Program-made: the position numbers and the translations under genes | DNA from: Flavihumibacter stibioxidans | GTDB lineage: Bacteria > Bacteroidota > Bacteroidia > Chitinophagales > Chitinophagaceae | Length of the DNA: 64,000 bases | Assembly (NCBI RefSeq): GCF_014332695.1 | Contig: NZ_MBUA01000023.1 | Coordinates: 124,001 to 188,000 of the forward strand | Direction: 5' to 3' | Shown here: piece by piece, positions 44,319 through 52,441 of the stretch | Layout of the letters: each line of letters starts with the position of its first letter | Position numbering within the stretch: the stretch's first letter is position 1 | The notes under the pieces: model-generated | Databases searched by the model: none | What the model saw: the letters and a program-made list of their open reading frames with translations, nothing else | What the model was told of the DNA's origin: nothing

Positions 44319-45110
44319 TTACACATTTCCATACACATTGGACTGCCCGCCGTCAATGGCGATCGTTTGTCCGTTTACGTAAGACGCATCTTCACTCAGG
44401 AGAAAAGCCACCACTTTGGCCACTTCCACCGGCAATCCAAGTCTTTTAGTGGGATTAGCCTTTGCATATTCAGCTTCTGCCTTTTTAGGATCAACCGGAT
44501 CAATTTGGCGGAAAGCCTCAGCTACCATTGGTGTAAGGATAGCACCGGGTGCAATGGCGTTTGTATTGATACCATCCCTTCCATATTCCAGGGCGGCATT
44601 CTTGGTCATTCCCGAAACTGCGTGTTTGCTGGCAACATAAGGTGTCTGGTTAAGGACGCCGCGGATACCACCAACGCTGGCAACGTTTACGATTTTTCCG
44701 TATTTCTGTTTTTGCATAACGGGAATAACATAACGCATGCCATAGTAAACACCCATCAGGTTGATATCGATCACTTTTTTAAAAATGTCTACATTATATT
44801 CTGTGATGGAAGCCTGTCTTCCTTCAATGCCGGCATTGTTGTAAAACCCGTCGATGCGTCTGAATTGCTGAACGGTTGCATCCACGAATTTTTTTACAGC
44901 TGTTTCCTGCGACACATCTGCAAGGGTGGTAATCAGCTCCAGTTCGGGATGAGCTTTCAGCAATTGTTGCCTGGCAGATTCCAGGGCTTCGGCGTTAAAA
45001 TCCACGAGGGACAGTTTTGCACCCTGCTGGGCAAACTCCTCAGCAGCGGCCAGGCCAAGTCCCATGGCGGCTCCTGTAATCAGTATTACTTTTCCGTTTA
45101 AGTTGCTCAT
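44319..45110 (-). CDS. Short-chain dehydrogenase/reductase
   Basis: NAD(P)-dependent SDR of the classical type. TGAAMGLGLAAAEE (TGxxxGxG), NNAG, Ser-Tyr-Lys catalytic triad with YVASKHA, and GINTNAIAPGAILTPM. The Asp in LSLVDFNAE after the second strand suggests NAD(H) preference. 263 aa. ATG at 45110 (MSNLNGKVILITG). Substrate unknown; 158 bp downstream of the Crp-type regulator, which may control it. Confidence 0.9.
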   Translation of the reverse strand: MSNLNGKVILITGAAMGLGLAAAEEFAQQGAKLSLVDFNAEALESARQQLLKAHPELELITTLADVSQETAVKKFVDATVQQFRRIDGFYNNAGIEGRQASITEYNVDIFKKVIDINLMGVYYGMRYVIPVMQKQKYGKIVNVASVGGIRGVLNQTPYVASKHAVSGMTKNAALEYGRDGINTNAIAPGAILTPMVAEAFRQIDPVDPKKAEAEYAKANPTKRLGLPVEVAKVVAFLLSEDASYVNGQTIAIDGGQSNVYGNV

Positions 45111-45268
45111 GATTTGATGTTTTATATGATCAGACAAATTTTCCCGCCAGGCCCATAACATTGCCCATTATCGGGGCAGTATTCCAGTCAACCAGCGGAG
45201 CTATTTCAACTGGTTAAAGTTCCAACATTTATCTATTCATCTGCTTAACCCATGTTTATAAATCTTCA

Positions 45269-45874
45269 TCAGTTTCCGGAAAGATGTCTACGGATGCGAC
45301 TGAGTGACGGAGCTTTGATGCCAAGGTAGGAAGCTATCAGGTATTGGGGTATCCTGTTTACCAGTCCGGGATTTTGGCGGGCAAATTCCTTGTAACAGGT
45401 TTCGGAGTCGGTACTGATTGTTTTCGCCAGCCGGTTCTGTACTTCAATAAACGATTGTTGGGTAAGCATCCGGATAAACTTTTCAATTACCGCGATGGAA
45501 CAGGCTTTTTCATAATTGCCTTTGTCCAGTTTCAGCAAGGTAAGCGGTTCAAGGGCTGCTACTCCAAATTGAGTGGGGCCGCCGGATAAAAACCCATAGA
45601 GGTCGCCGGTCCAGTTACCTTCTATTGAAAATTGTACAGCATGCCTGGCGCCATACCTATCGGTAAAATAAGTATAACAGGCACCATGCACCACAAAATA
45701 GATCTGACCGGTTCTTTTGCGCTCTTCCACAAGCAGTTCCCCTTTTCGGAAAGTGGAACTATCCATGAGTTCAAAAAACTTCTGAACCTCGCCGGCTGAA
45801 ACCTGTTGATGTATGGTAGTGCCGATATTCTGTTTCAGCAGCTTCAGCATATTTTCACTGTTACCTATTTCCAT
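45269..45874 (-). CDS. Crp/Fnr-family regulator
   Basis: 201 aa. Cyclic-nucleotide-binding-like domain (about 15-130, with KGELLVEERKRTGQIYFVVHGACYTYF, GNWTGDL) and a short C-terminal HTH with IASYLGIKAPSLSRIRRHLS. The phosphate-binding Arg/Glu of a true cAMP site is absent, so effector-free or unknown-effector signalling is likely. Downstream of the 109-aa membrane protein (29 bp), possibly co-transcribed. Confidence 0.9.
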   Translation of the reverse strand: MEIGNSENMLKLLKQNIGTTIHQQVSAGEVQKFFELMDSSTFRKGELLVEERKRTGQIYFVVHGACYTYFTDRYGARHAVQFSIEGNWTGDLYGFLSGGPTQFGVAALEPLTLLKLDKGNYEKACSIAVIEKFIRMLTQQSFIEVQNRLAKTISTDSETCYKEFARQNPGLVNRIPQYLIASYLGIKAPSLSRIRRHLSGN

Positions 45875-45903
45875 ATAAACCGGCAGATTGCTGCCCGCAG
45901 GAT

Positions 45904-46233
45904 TTACTCCAATACGTAATACAAACCGATGAATGCAATGGTGATGGCGATAGACGTTAACCCGTAAAGAATAGCACCATACAGTTCAGGCACAGGGTTT
46001 AAAATGCTCAAAATGCAACTGATAAATCCGATCATTGAACCAATGCCCATAAAGATGAAACCAGTAAACTGCCTTTTGGCATATTTCACTTTTTTAAATT
46101 CCTTTAAGTGGATGGCAATGGATTCTTCGTCATGGCCAAGCGCCACCAGATGTTCCTGTATTGTATCAATATTTAATTTGTCAGCAATCCATTGCTGGAT
46201 GGTGGCCGTATTAACGGAAGGGCTGAAAGACAT
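45904..46233 (-). CDS. Small two-helix membrane protein, unknown
   Basis: 109 aa: a soluble N-terminal half with a charged helix (DTIQEHLVALGHDEESIAIH LKEFKK, quoted as two parts) and two C-terminal transmembrane helices (about 58-78 and 87-106). No family recognised. ATG at 46233 is preferred to a longer frame open to 46521 because the upstream extension is not protein-like. Linked to the Crp gene by 29 bp. Confidence 0.6.
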   Translation of the reverse strand: MSFSPSVNTATIQQWIADKLNIDTIQEHLVALGHDEESIAIHLKEFKKVKYAKRQFTGFIFMGIGSMIGFISCILSILNPVPELYGAILYGLTSIAITIAFIGLYYVLE

Positions 46234-46682
46234 GGCAAACGTTTTAAATTGTCCCTTTTCGGAGGGAAACCAGGTTATCAAGATAGGGTATTTTTTACTT
46301 TTTTTCTGGTGTTTTTTGGGGTTATTATATAGTCTAACATTAATCAAGTTCTTCGGAACCGGTAAGACAGCAATACCGGCGGAAGTGTACCGAACAGAAT
46401 AGGGCAGATGCAAAAACAAAGGCAAACCTTCAAACTTTGTAATGCCGGAAACAAAAATTGCGGGATCTATTCCGGTGAATATATCCCACCTCCGGTAGTT
46501 CATGGAAGATATCCCCCACACGGCCTAAGGCGATGCCAGCAGCAGTTGCCTTTGTTCGGTGGATATTTCAGCAAAACTCACAACTTTATTCCGGAGCAAT
46601 ATGACTTATAAAATTCAAAGGGATTTTAGTACCCAAAATGCTGCTGTTCATAAAGGCCTGCTTTTGAAAACAAAATTTTTAT
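46234..46682. other. Intergenic stretch at the start of the AT-rich region
   Basis: About 450 bp without a supported gene. An ORF on the + strand (46408-46611) has no domain-like composition. From about 46600 the base composition becomes AT-rich, marking the left edge of the accessory-looking region. Confidence 0.4.
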
Positions 46683-46696
46683 ATACCGTTTGGTAT
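46683..46696 (+). promoter_or_regulatory. Putative TetR operator (ATACC-GTTT-GGTAT)
   Basis: Perfect 5-bp inverted repeat with 4-nt spacer, 22 bp before the tetR ATG and just before a near-consensus -7 (TATCCTTG, 46703-46710). Its shape and place fit an autoregulatory TetR site; no -33 box is clear. Confidence 0.5.
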
Positions 46697-46718
46697 TTTT
46701 TGTATCCTTGTACAGAGC

Positions 46719-47321
46719 ATGGATAAAATAACTTCAAAATCGGAACGGACAAAGCAGTTCATTATGGAACGTACGGCCCCCGTATTCAATGAAAAGGGAT
46801 ATGCGGGAACGTCGTTAAGTGACTTAACAAATGCAACGGGGTTAACTAAAGGTAGCATTTACGGAAATTTTGAAAATAAGGACGAGGTTGCCCTTGCCGC
46901 ATTTGATTACAACTTTAGTTGCATAACGAGTTATATTAGGGAAAGAGTTTCAGCGACTGATAATTCTATCGAACGCTTACTGGTGTATCCAACTGTTTAC
47001 CGTGGCTTTATGAAAATTCCATTTTTAAAAGCAGGTTGTCCAATCTTAAATACTTCCACAGAAGCAGACGACACTCATCCGAAATTGAAAGAACGAGCAG
47101 CAAACGCATTAGCATTGTGGAAAGCATCCGTTGAAAACCAGGTCAAAAGAGGTATTCAAAGAAACGAAATTAAGCCCGACACCGACCCAAGAGAATTTGC
47201 AATCATTTTACTGTCGCTGATAGAAGGAGCAATCATGCAAGCGAAGGTTACAGGAAAAATAGCGGAATTAAAAATTGCCATGAACTATTTGGAAAAACTC
47301 ATTCAAGGACTAAAAGCGTAA
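46719..47321 (+). CDS. TetR/AcrR-family regulator
   Basis: HTH (about 8-55): MERTAPVFNEKGYAGTSLSDL, TNATGLTKGSIYGNFENKDEV. The C-terminal domain (about 80-200) is of the TetR_C type seen with AcuR/NemR-like proteins. AT-rich, unlike the regulators earlier in the window. The gene after it is a decayed thiolase, so its former target may have been a fatty-acid or ketone metabolism gene; inference. A candidate operator overlaps its promoter. Confidence 0.9.
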   Translation: MDKITSKSERTKQFIMERTAPVFNEKGYAGTSLSDLTNATGLTKGSIYGNFENKDEVALAAFDYNFSCITSYIRERVSATDNSIERLLVYPTVYRGFMKIPFLKAGCPILNTSTEADDTHPKLKERAANALALWKASVENQVKRGIQRNEIKPDTDPREFAIILLSLIEGAIMQAKVTGKIAELKIAMNYLEKLIQGLKA

Positions 47322-47392
47322 TATTATCTTAAGCACAAATGCACCTTCTGGCAGATTTTGACAGCATGCAATGAATGATGTTATTATCATAA

Positions 47393-47670
47393 ACCATTGG
47401 CTATGGTCAACCACAAGCTGATACTTATCAATCTCCTGAATGGTTTATGACTTCGCCACCAGCTGCAATTTCAAAATCATTGAATCAGGCAGGCCCGTCT
47501 GTTATCGATACGATTGTTATAAAATTAACAAAGCCTATGTTGATGTGAGTGTAGATAAACAAAAAATCCCCGGAATCTCTGAAAACAAAATCAATATCTG
47601 CGACGCTGCGGTCATTTGTAACGGTGGTGCTGGAGGAACAGCAATGATTATTCAGAATATATACAACGTC
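47393..47670 (+). pseudogene. Thiolase (acetyl-CoA acetyltransferase-like) C-terminal remnant
   Basis: Two frames together read as the C-terminal third of a thiolase. In the first frame (47393 on): TIGYGQPQADTYQSPEWFMT followed by SPPAAISKSLNQAGPSVID, matching thiolase GYGxAxxxPExFxxxPxxAI. A frameshift near 47510 moves to DCYKINKAYVDV and KQKIPGISENKINI (thiolase YEINEAF...NQKxLGI...EKxNV). Then the GHP-containing active-site segment is missing and the sequence jumps to VICNGGAGGTAMIIQN (thiolase ICNGGGxxxAMVIQ). No start codon or N-terminal part is present. So it is non-functional: N-terminal loss, frameshift and internal deletion. Confidence 0.75.
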
Positions 47671-47865
47671 ATGTTTTTAATGCTTAAGAATGATTATGGA
47701 GCCATCTCTGGCTATGGGATGATTCAGCGAAAGGAGGATGCGGAATAAATGATAGCCATGTGTGCAGAACTTGTGTTAATGCCGAACTCCTTGTCAGCGT
47801 ATGCAGACCAGAGCCGAACTTTGTGAAATAAGATTAATTCAAAACTGAATCTTCAGGAACTTTAC

Positions 47866-50247
47866 CTAATTGTCTAACAGGTCGTCATTATTAATCTTCT
47901 TTTGACCTATGTATCTATTAGTAGCCTTCCCAAAGTTGAAAGTTATTGAAATGCCATACGACCGAAGGTCCAGGTAGTTTTTAAATGTTTGTCGATACCC
48001 TTTGACCATTATGGCAGCCCTTCTGATAGAATTGTCATATAGAAAATCGTTCATATTAAGGGAAAAATGAAGTCGATTATTGAAAAGCCGTTTTGAGAGT
48101 GTAAACTGAGTTGACGATTCTGCCGGTGTAATTCCCTGAAGTAAAACACCTCCGCTACGGAAAGAGTAAGAAGCGCTGGCAACGATTTTCTTGGGAAGAC
48201 TACAGAAAACTGTAAAATCTCCGCTCACTATCCAACCGCTATTACTTAATTCTTGGTTTTTCAAGCCTGAATGCGTTACCTGGATATTTGAAGATAGTCT
48301 TATTTTTTTGACAGAGGCAATGGACAGACTGGATGTAAGTCCGTAATCTAATCCTTTACCTAAATTAACAAAAGTAGTAATCGTAGTATCTCCGCCTAGT
48401 CCTTCAAATACTGCTTGAATTAGATCACTTCTTTTTGTCGAAAATATTGAGAGATCCCAGTTGTTAACCTTTTTAAAGGGGCCGCTCACACTAAACGAGA
48501 AGTGATCAGACTTTTCAGGTAACAAATTAGGGTTGCCTATGCGAATATTCAAAGGATCCCTGTTGTCTCGAAAAGGATCTAAATAGTAAATACCAGGGCG
48601 CTTAAATCTTCTGGAATAGACCAGACGAATGATCCCTGATTTAATTCTCCGGCTCAGGGTTATGCTAGGTAATAGATTTGCATAGCTGCGATAAACCGTT
48701 TTGGATGCAATGTTCTGAAAGTAAATATTATCTCTAGTGTATTCAGCTCGTACTCCGGGCTGAATTATATAGATTTTCGTTAGTGGAACGTGCATCAGAT
48801 AGTAACCGGAAAGAAGTCTGGTATTGCCATCTAGATTCGGTTGTGTTGAAAGATTACCTGAAGGGACATAACCGTTTGTAGTGCTATCGTAGGAAAAGTA
48901 TTCGTTCATTGCATTGTAGTCCCGCAAAAGGTATTTGATCCCATATTCTAGTCTGAGTTTTTGTCCGGCAGGGTGTACCATACCAGCCTGAAAGGAATAT
49001 TCATCAAAATGCGATTTGTTTTTGTTTAGGTATTGTACTTGAGGAGCGCCACTTAATTTAGTGGTATAAATGTCTACCCGATTTGTTCTATTATTCGTCT
49101 GTAAGGCGAAGGAAAGCTCTCCTCTATTTTTCATTTTCCTGGAGTAGTCAATATAATTCATGATTATTCTGGAAGACGATTCGTTATCGCTGTAAAGCTT
49201 ATATTCACTTCCCGGCACCGTGTTCCCAGCTTTCACTCTACTGTATTCGGTGGAGAGCCCATTGTAGTAAGACGGCAAAGTCACGCCTGAGCTATATGTC
49301 AACCGGCTTGTGCTGTCCAGGTCATATTTGAAAGAAAGATTGGCAAAGGGGTTGTGAGCGGAATTCGTTCCTTCCCTTTGTTGATTGAATTGTTCATCAT
49401 TCATGGTTGCGTCGTTCCAAATTTCACTTTTGTATCCAGTTCTTTTGTAGTAATTGTAACCACCATTAATTGTTAAAGAAAGTTTTTTCCGCTTCATACT
49501 ATAAGATCCGGATAAGTTCTTGTAATTCGGAAGGGCTAGGGAGCCTGTGAAGGAGCCATAGCTGCCCTTCCAGTTTTCTTTGGTAACAATATTGACAACC
49601 CCTTCAATTACCTCACCTTCGTACTTGGCCGATGGGTTTGAAATGACTTCCACTTTTTTAATCATTTCAGAAGGAATGGTGGATAAAACATGGTTGGAAG
49701 TAATAGGCTTTCCGTCCAGAAAAACAATAATATTCTTCTTGCCGTTGATGGAAATTGTGTTGTCATTGGAGACGAAAAGCTGTGGAACGATTCTTAGAAG
49801 CTCTATTGCTTTAGGTGCTAATCTAGCGTCTCTTTCATTTATAGTGAATGTATTCTTGTCTACGGAATAGCTTGTTTTGGCACTCGAAGATATTGTTACT
49901 CCCTGTAAAGCTTTTATATCTTGATCAAGGTATATTACTATATCACGGATCTCTCCGAATACTGTATCTACATATTGACTAAATCCAACGGCAGATACCA
50001 CCACTTTGTAAACTGAATCTTGCTTCGCAGATAACTTAAAAGCGCCTCTTTCGTCGGTCATGCTTCCACCAATAATCTCACCTGAACTCTTGGCATATAC
50101 TACTATAGATGCATTGGCAATGGCCTTCAGGTTTTGTTTTTCTTTAACCACACCCGAAAGCCTTAGTCTTTTGCCTGATTGTGACTTCACAGACATGCTA
50201 AATACAAATAAAATTGCGACCAGTATGACTCTTAACATCAGGCTCAT
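47866..50247 (-). CDS. TonB-dependent outer membrane receptor in the RiPP-like locus
   Basis: 793 aa, signal peptide (MSLMLRVILVAILFVFSMSV), CarboxypepD_reg domain (about 28-115), plug with LDGKPITSNHVL, VEVISNPSAKYEGEVIEGV, and an OMP_b-brl_3 barrel ending near FNFGKATNRYIGQKK. Same architecture as the receptor at 29045 but AT-richer and quite divergent. Last gene of a leftward operon after the small Cys-rich peptide, propeller-like and MauE-like genes (gaps 13 and 8 bp). It could export, import or sense the locus product; unknown. Confidence 0.92.
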   Translation of the reverse strand: MSLMLRVILVAILFVFSMSVKSQSGKRLRLSGVVKEKQNLKAIANASIVVYAKSSGEIIGGSMTDERGAFKLSAKQDSVYKVVVSAVGFSQYVDTVFGEIRDIVIYLDQDIKALQGVTISSSAKTSYSVDKNTFTINERDARLAPKAIELLRIVPQLFVSNDNTISINGKKNIIVFLDGKPITSNHVLSTIPSEMIKKVEVISNPSAKYEGEVIEGVVNIVTKENWKGSYGSFTGSLALPNYKNLSGSYSMKRKKLSLTINGGYNYYKRTGYKSEIWNDATMNDEQFNQQREGTNSAHNPFANLSFKYDLDSTSRLTYSSGVTLPSYYNGLSTEYSRVKAGNTVPGSEYKLYSDNESSSRIIMNYIDYSRKMKNRGELSFALQTNNRTNRVDIYTTKLSGAPQVQYLNKNKSHFDEYSFQAGMVHPAGQKLRLEYGIKYLLRDYNAMNEYFSYDSTTNGYVPSGNLSTQPNLDGNTRLLSGYYLMHVPLTKIYIIQPGVRAEYTRDNIYFQNIASKTVYRSYANLLPSITLSRRIKSGIIRLVYSRRFKRPGIYYLDPFRDNRDPLNIRIGNPNLLPEKSDHFSFSVSGPFKKVNNWDLSIFSTKRSDLIQAVFEGLGGDTTITTFVNLGKGLDYGLTSSLSIASVKKIRLSSNIQVTHSGLKNQELSNSGWIVSGDFTVFCSLPKKIVASASYSFRSGGVLLQGITPAESSTQFTLSKRLFNNRLHFSLNMNDFLYDNSIRRAAIMVKGYRQTFKNYLDLRSYGISITFNFGKATNRYIGQKKINNDDLLDN

Positions 50248-50255
50248 AATTCAGA

Positions 50256-50678
50256 TTACCGATTTGCCCTCGCATCATTTTGTTCACCTTTCAGGCATGC
50301 GAGTGGAATGATTGTAAAAATAATGTTGAAAACAATATGTACAGGGTAATTTGTTTTACCAAGTATGCCACCACAGGCGCAGGGAACATTGTCATAAAGA
50401 CTAACCAGCGCAACCAGGTAGACAGAGAAAATGGCCATGATAAAAAATGTCAGGTATAATCCTGCCACTTTTGTGGCGTCAATGATTAATAATGCGACGG
50501 CAACTAATTCAATTGCCGGAATGAAGTATGAGAAAAAAGGAATTAAGGATAAGGGCAATAAGGGCGATTGGCCCATTTGAGCACGAAAAAGCTCCAAATT
50601 GGAAAGTTTAGCTATTGAAGCATAGGCGAACATCAAAATGATCAGGATAACACCTACCTGCGATAGTTTTTGTTTCAT
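50256..50678 (-). CDS. MauE/DoxX-type membrane protein with CxC motif
   Basis: 140 aa, four transmembrane helices (about 7-23, 45-66, 72-97 and 112-130). The loop between helices 3 and 4 has PCACGGILG, the family's redox-type Cys motif. MauE-like proteins help disulfide formation or thiol chemistry in the periplasm. This fits the Cys-rich secreted peptide encoded two genes upstream. Internal operon gene, 8 bp before the TonB receptor and 12 bp after the propeller-like gene. Confidence 0.82.
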   Translation of the reverse strand: MKQKLSQVGVILIILMFAYASIAKLSNLELFRAQMGQSPLLPLSLIPFFSYFIPAIELVAVALLIIDATKVAGLYLTFFIMAIFSVYLVALVSLYDNVPCACGGILGKTNYPVHIVFNIIFTIIPLACLKGEQNDARANR

Positions 50679-50690
50679 TTAAAGTAGATA

Positions 50691-51710
50691 TTATAAGTGA
50701 TAAATTGAGATTTTTTTGCCCTGCAATAAGAAAAGGTGGTTATCTGTTACAAATACATCGGTAATATATTTCCCATCCTCTTTTGGTGCAAAGATTGTGC
50801 GGATATAATTTCCATTATGCGTAGAATATAGGTCAATAAAATCACCTTCGCTGCGTTTGTAATTATCCGACTCTGATACAGCATTGGATACTACAAAAAG
50901 GTGATCTGAATTTGCTGAACCGGCCCTGTTAAAGGCTTTTGATTTTCGGTTGATCGTGAACTTTCCACCACTTTTAATAACATGGGGAGGTCTGTCGTAG
51001 CCATCTATTGTCTTACCCGCCACCAACAATTTCCCACTGGTGTCAAAGGCCGCAAACTTTCCCATATGATATAGTACGTGGAAAATCTTATTTCCATTGA
51101 AAGCCCTTCTCATAAAACCATCTGTAGCGAACCCTCCATCGTTGTATTGGTGATATGGACTTTGGAGGGGCACTTGTTGACCAGATGCCAAATTTAGCAA
51201 GGCAAAACTGTTGTCTAATGTTTTGTCGTCGAGCTTTTGAATAAAATAATCCTTTTTTCCTGCTTTCACAATTCTGTCCACGCCCTTGACTGAATACTTT
51301 TCTATCGGATAATATTTTCCTTTTTGATAGGTGGCTATTTGTTTTTGTTTTATATCTGTAATGTTAACCTGATTTGATTCAGCGGTCAAATCATCAATCA
51401 TTTGAATCGATCCATATTGCTGATTAGGTGCCGTCATTATAGAACCCACACTAAACTGGACCGGCCGTGCAGATACGACACCCTTATTACCATCATAAAC
51501 AAAAAGCAATGAATCCGCAAAATATATCCTGGAAGGCGCTCCTCCCGTAAGTTCAATTTCAGCAATTTTGTTTCCAATTATCATTGTATTTCTTTTGAAC
51601 TTAAAAATGATTGCCTCACTTCTTTTGTTATAAGAGTAAAAGGCCATGATCATGCTGATAGCGACGATACTAAGGAAAAGCAACGGTAATATTTTCTTTT
51701 TTAAGAGCAT
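50691..51710 (-). CDS. Membrane-anchored beta-propeller-like protein (BF3164/TolB-like)
   Basis: 339 aa. An N-terminal uncleaved or signal-anchor helix (LLKKKILPLLFLSIVAISMI) precedes an extracytoplasmic domain with regularly spaced beta-strand blocks (for example SRIYFADSLLFVYDGN, KYITDVFVTDNHLFLLQGKK). This resembles the 6-bladed propeller proteins that sit beside small secreted peptides in Bacteroidetes. The assignment is by pattern, not by a strong motif. Second gene of the operon, after the small peptide and an attenuator-like hairpin. Confidence 0.6.
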   Translation of the reverse strand: MLLKKKILPLLFLSIVAISMIMAFYSYNKRSEAIIFKFKRNTMIIGNKIAEIELTGGAPSRIYFADSLLFVYDGNKGVVSARPVQFSVGSIMTAPNQQYGSIQMIDDLTAESNQVNITDIKQKQIATYQKGKYYPIEKYSVKGVDRIVKAGKKDYFIQKLDDKTLDNSFALLNLASGQQVPLQSPYHQYNDGGFATDGFMRRAFNGNKIFHVLYHMGKFAAFDTSGKLLVAGKTIDGYDRPPHVIKSGGKFTINRKSKAFNRAGSANSDHLFVVSNAVSESDNYKRSEGDFIDLYSTHNGNYIRTIFAPKEDGKYITDVFVTDNHLFLLQGKKISIYHL

Positions 51711-51783
51711 GGAATAGCTAGGTTATTCATTATGAAACTTTTGGATATAAGGCATATTGCCTGCCATCCTAGTGAAATAAAAT

Positions 51784-51814
51784 GCAAGCTATTGGGTGAT
51801 AACCAACAGCTTGC
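51784..51814 (-). terminator. Attenuator-like hairpin between the peptide gene and the rest of the operon
   Basis: Stem GCAAGCT / AGCTTGC plus inner TTGG/CCAA (one mismatch), followed on the minus strand by a T-rich ATTTTATTT. It lies 11 bp after the peptide stop. Partial termination here would give much more peptide message than receptor message. Confidence 0.55.
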
Positions 51815-51825
51815 TTTAGTGTTAC

Positions 51826-51993
51826 TTAGTTCTCAATTATGACCGTCATGTACCAAGTGTTCCCGGCTGTATCAGTGCAACATTTGGCTCCGCCACCACC
51901 ACAGGTGTCGAGGTTGCAATCTTGGGGTACGGTTGCAAAAGCAGACAGGCTGATAGCGATGGCTGCAAAAGCTGTGAACAATTTCGCTTTCAT
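51826..51993 (-). CDS. Small secreted Cys-rich peptide, candidate RiPP/signal peptide precursor
   Basis: 55 aa. A Sec-type signal (MKAKLFTAFAAIAISLSAFA) is followed by a 35-residue mature part with four Cys: TVPQDCNLDTCGGGGAKCC and then TDTAGNTWYMTVIIEN. This size and layout (signal, Cys cluster, neighbouring MauE and propeller) resembles the DUF6520/NVEALA-type secreted peptides of Bacteroidetes, but I cannot confirm family membership. ATG at 51993 because it starts the signal peptide. First gene of a four-gene operon. An alternative reading is a modified (dehydrated/crosslinked) peptide made with the LanB nearby. Confidence 0.7.
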   Translation of the reverse strand: MKAKLFTAFAAIAISLSAFATVPQDCNLDTCGGGGAKCCTDTAGNTWYMTVIIEN

Positions 51994-52144
51994 AAAAATT
52001 ATTATTATAATTATAATGGAGCTCCTCTTTTTGCCTCCAGGCAGGGCATACAGCAATTTCCCTTTCCATTGCGCAATAGAATAACTTTACTTAAATATTA
52101 TTTTCGGTAGAACTCATCAAGGGGATTTGAATTTCATTAGCTGA

Positions 52145-52363
52145 TTAGTCGTTTCCAAAAAAATTAAATAAATCACCCATTATACCGGTCAGTGTAATGG
52201 TCGATGTTGTAGTATCATTATTAGCCAGCCTATCGGTTGGGTGATTTTCGACATTAGTGAAATTAAAAAGCACCTTAGGCTCCAGGGATAATAAATTTAC
52301 TTCTTCAGCTTTCATACTTAATGTAATTTCATTGAAAATAGAGGGCTGAAATAGGTTGGTCAA
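52145..52363 (-). CDS. Short Thr-rich ORF, possible LanB substrate (uncertain)
   Basis: 72 codons from a TTG (52363), or 56 from the ATG at 52315 (MKAEEVNLLSLEPKVLFNF). The C-terminal half has a Thr/Ser run, NNDTTTSTITLTGI, then MGDLFNFFGND. It contains no Cys, so LanB-type dehydration would leave dehydrobutyrine residues rather than lanthionines. The frame has no stop for some 25 more codons upstream, so the true start is unsure. It sits between the peptide operon and the divergent kinase. Could also be a non-coding stretch or remnant. Confidence 0.35.
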   Translation of the reverse strand: MTNLFQPSIFNEITLSMKAEEVNLLSLEPKVLFNFTNVENHPTDRLANNDTTTSTITLTGIMGDLFNFFGND

Positions 52364-52441
52364 ATCAGTTACACCAACCGCGTCATTCTCGTTACCAAGG
52401 CTGATATTTCTATATACATTATAAATTTATATTATGTATCT

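Noticed and set aside
46408-46611. 67-codon ORF before the TetR gene
   Set aside because: No start context, no domain-like pattern and it crosses the change in base composition.
51839-52084. 81-codon + strand ORF opposite the secreted peptide gene
   Set aside because: The minus strand gives a clear signal peptide and operon position; the + ORF has a poly-Ile stretch from an AT repeat.
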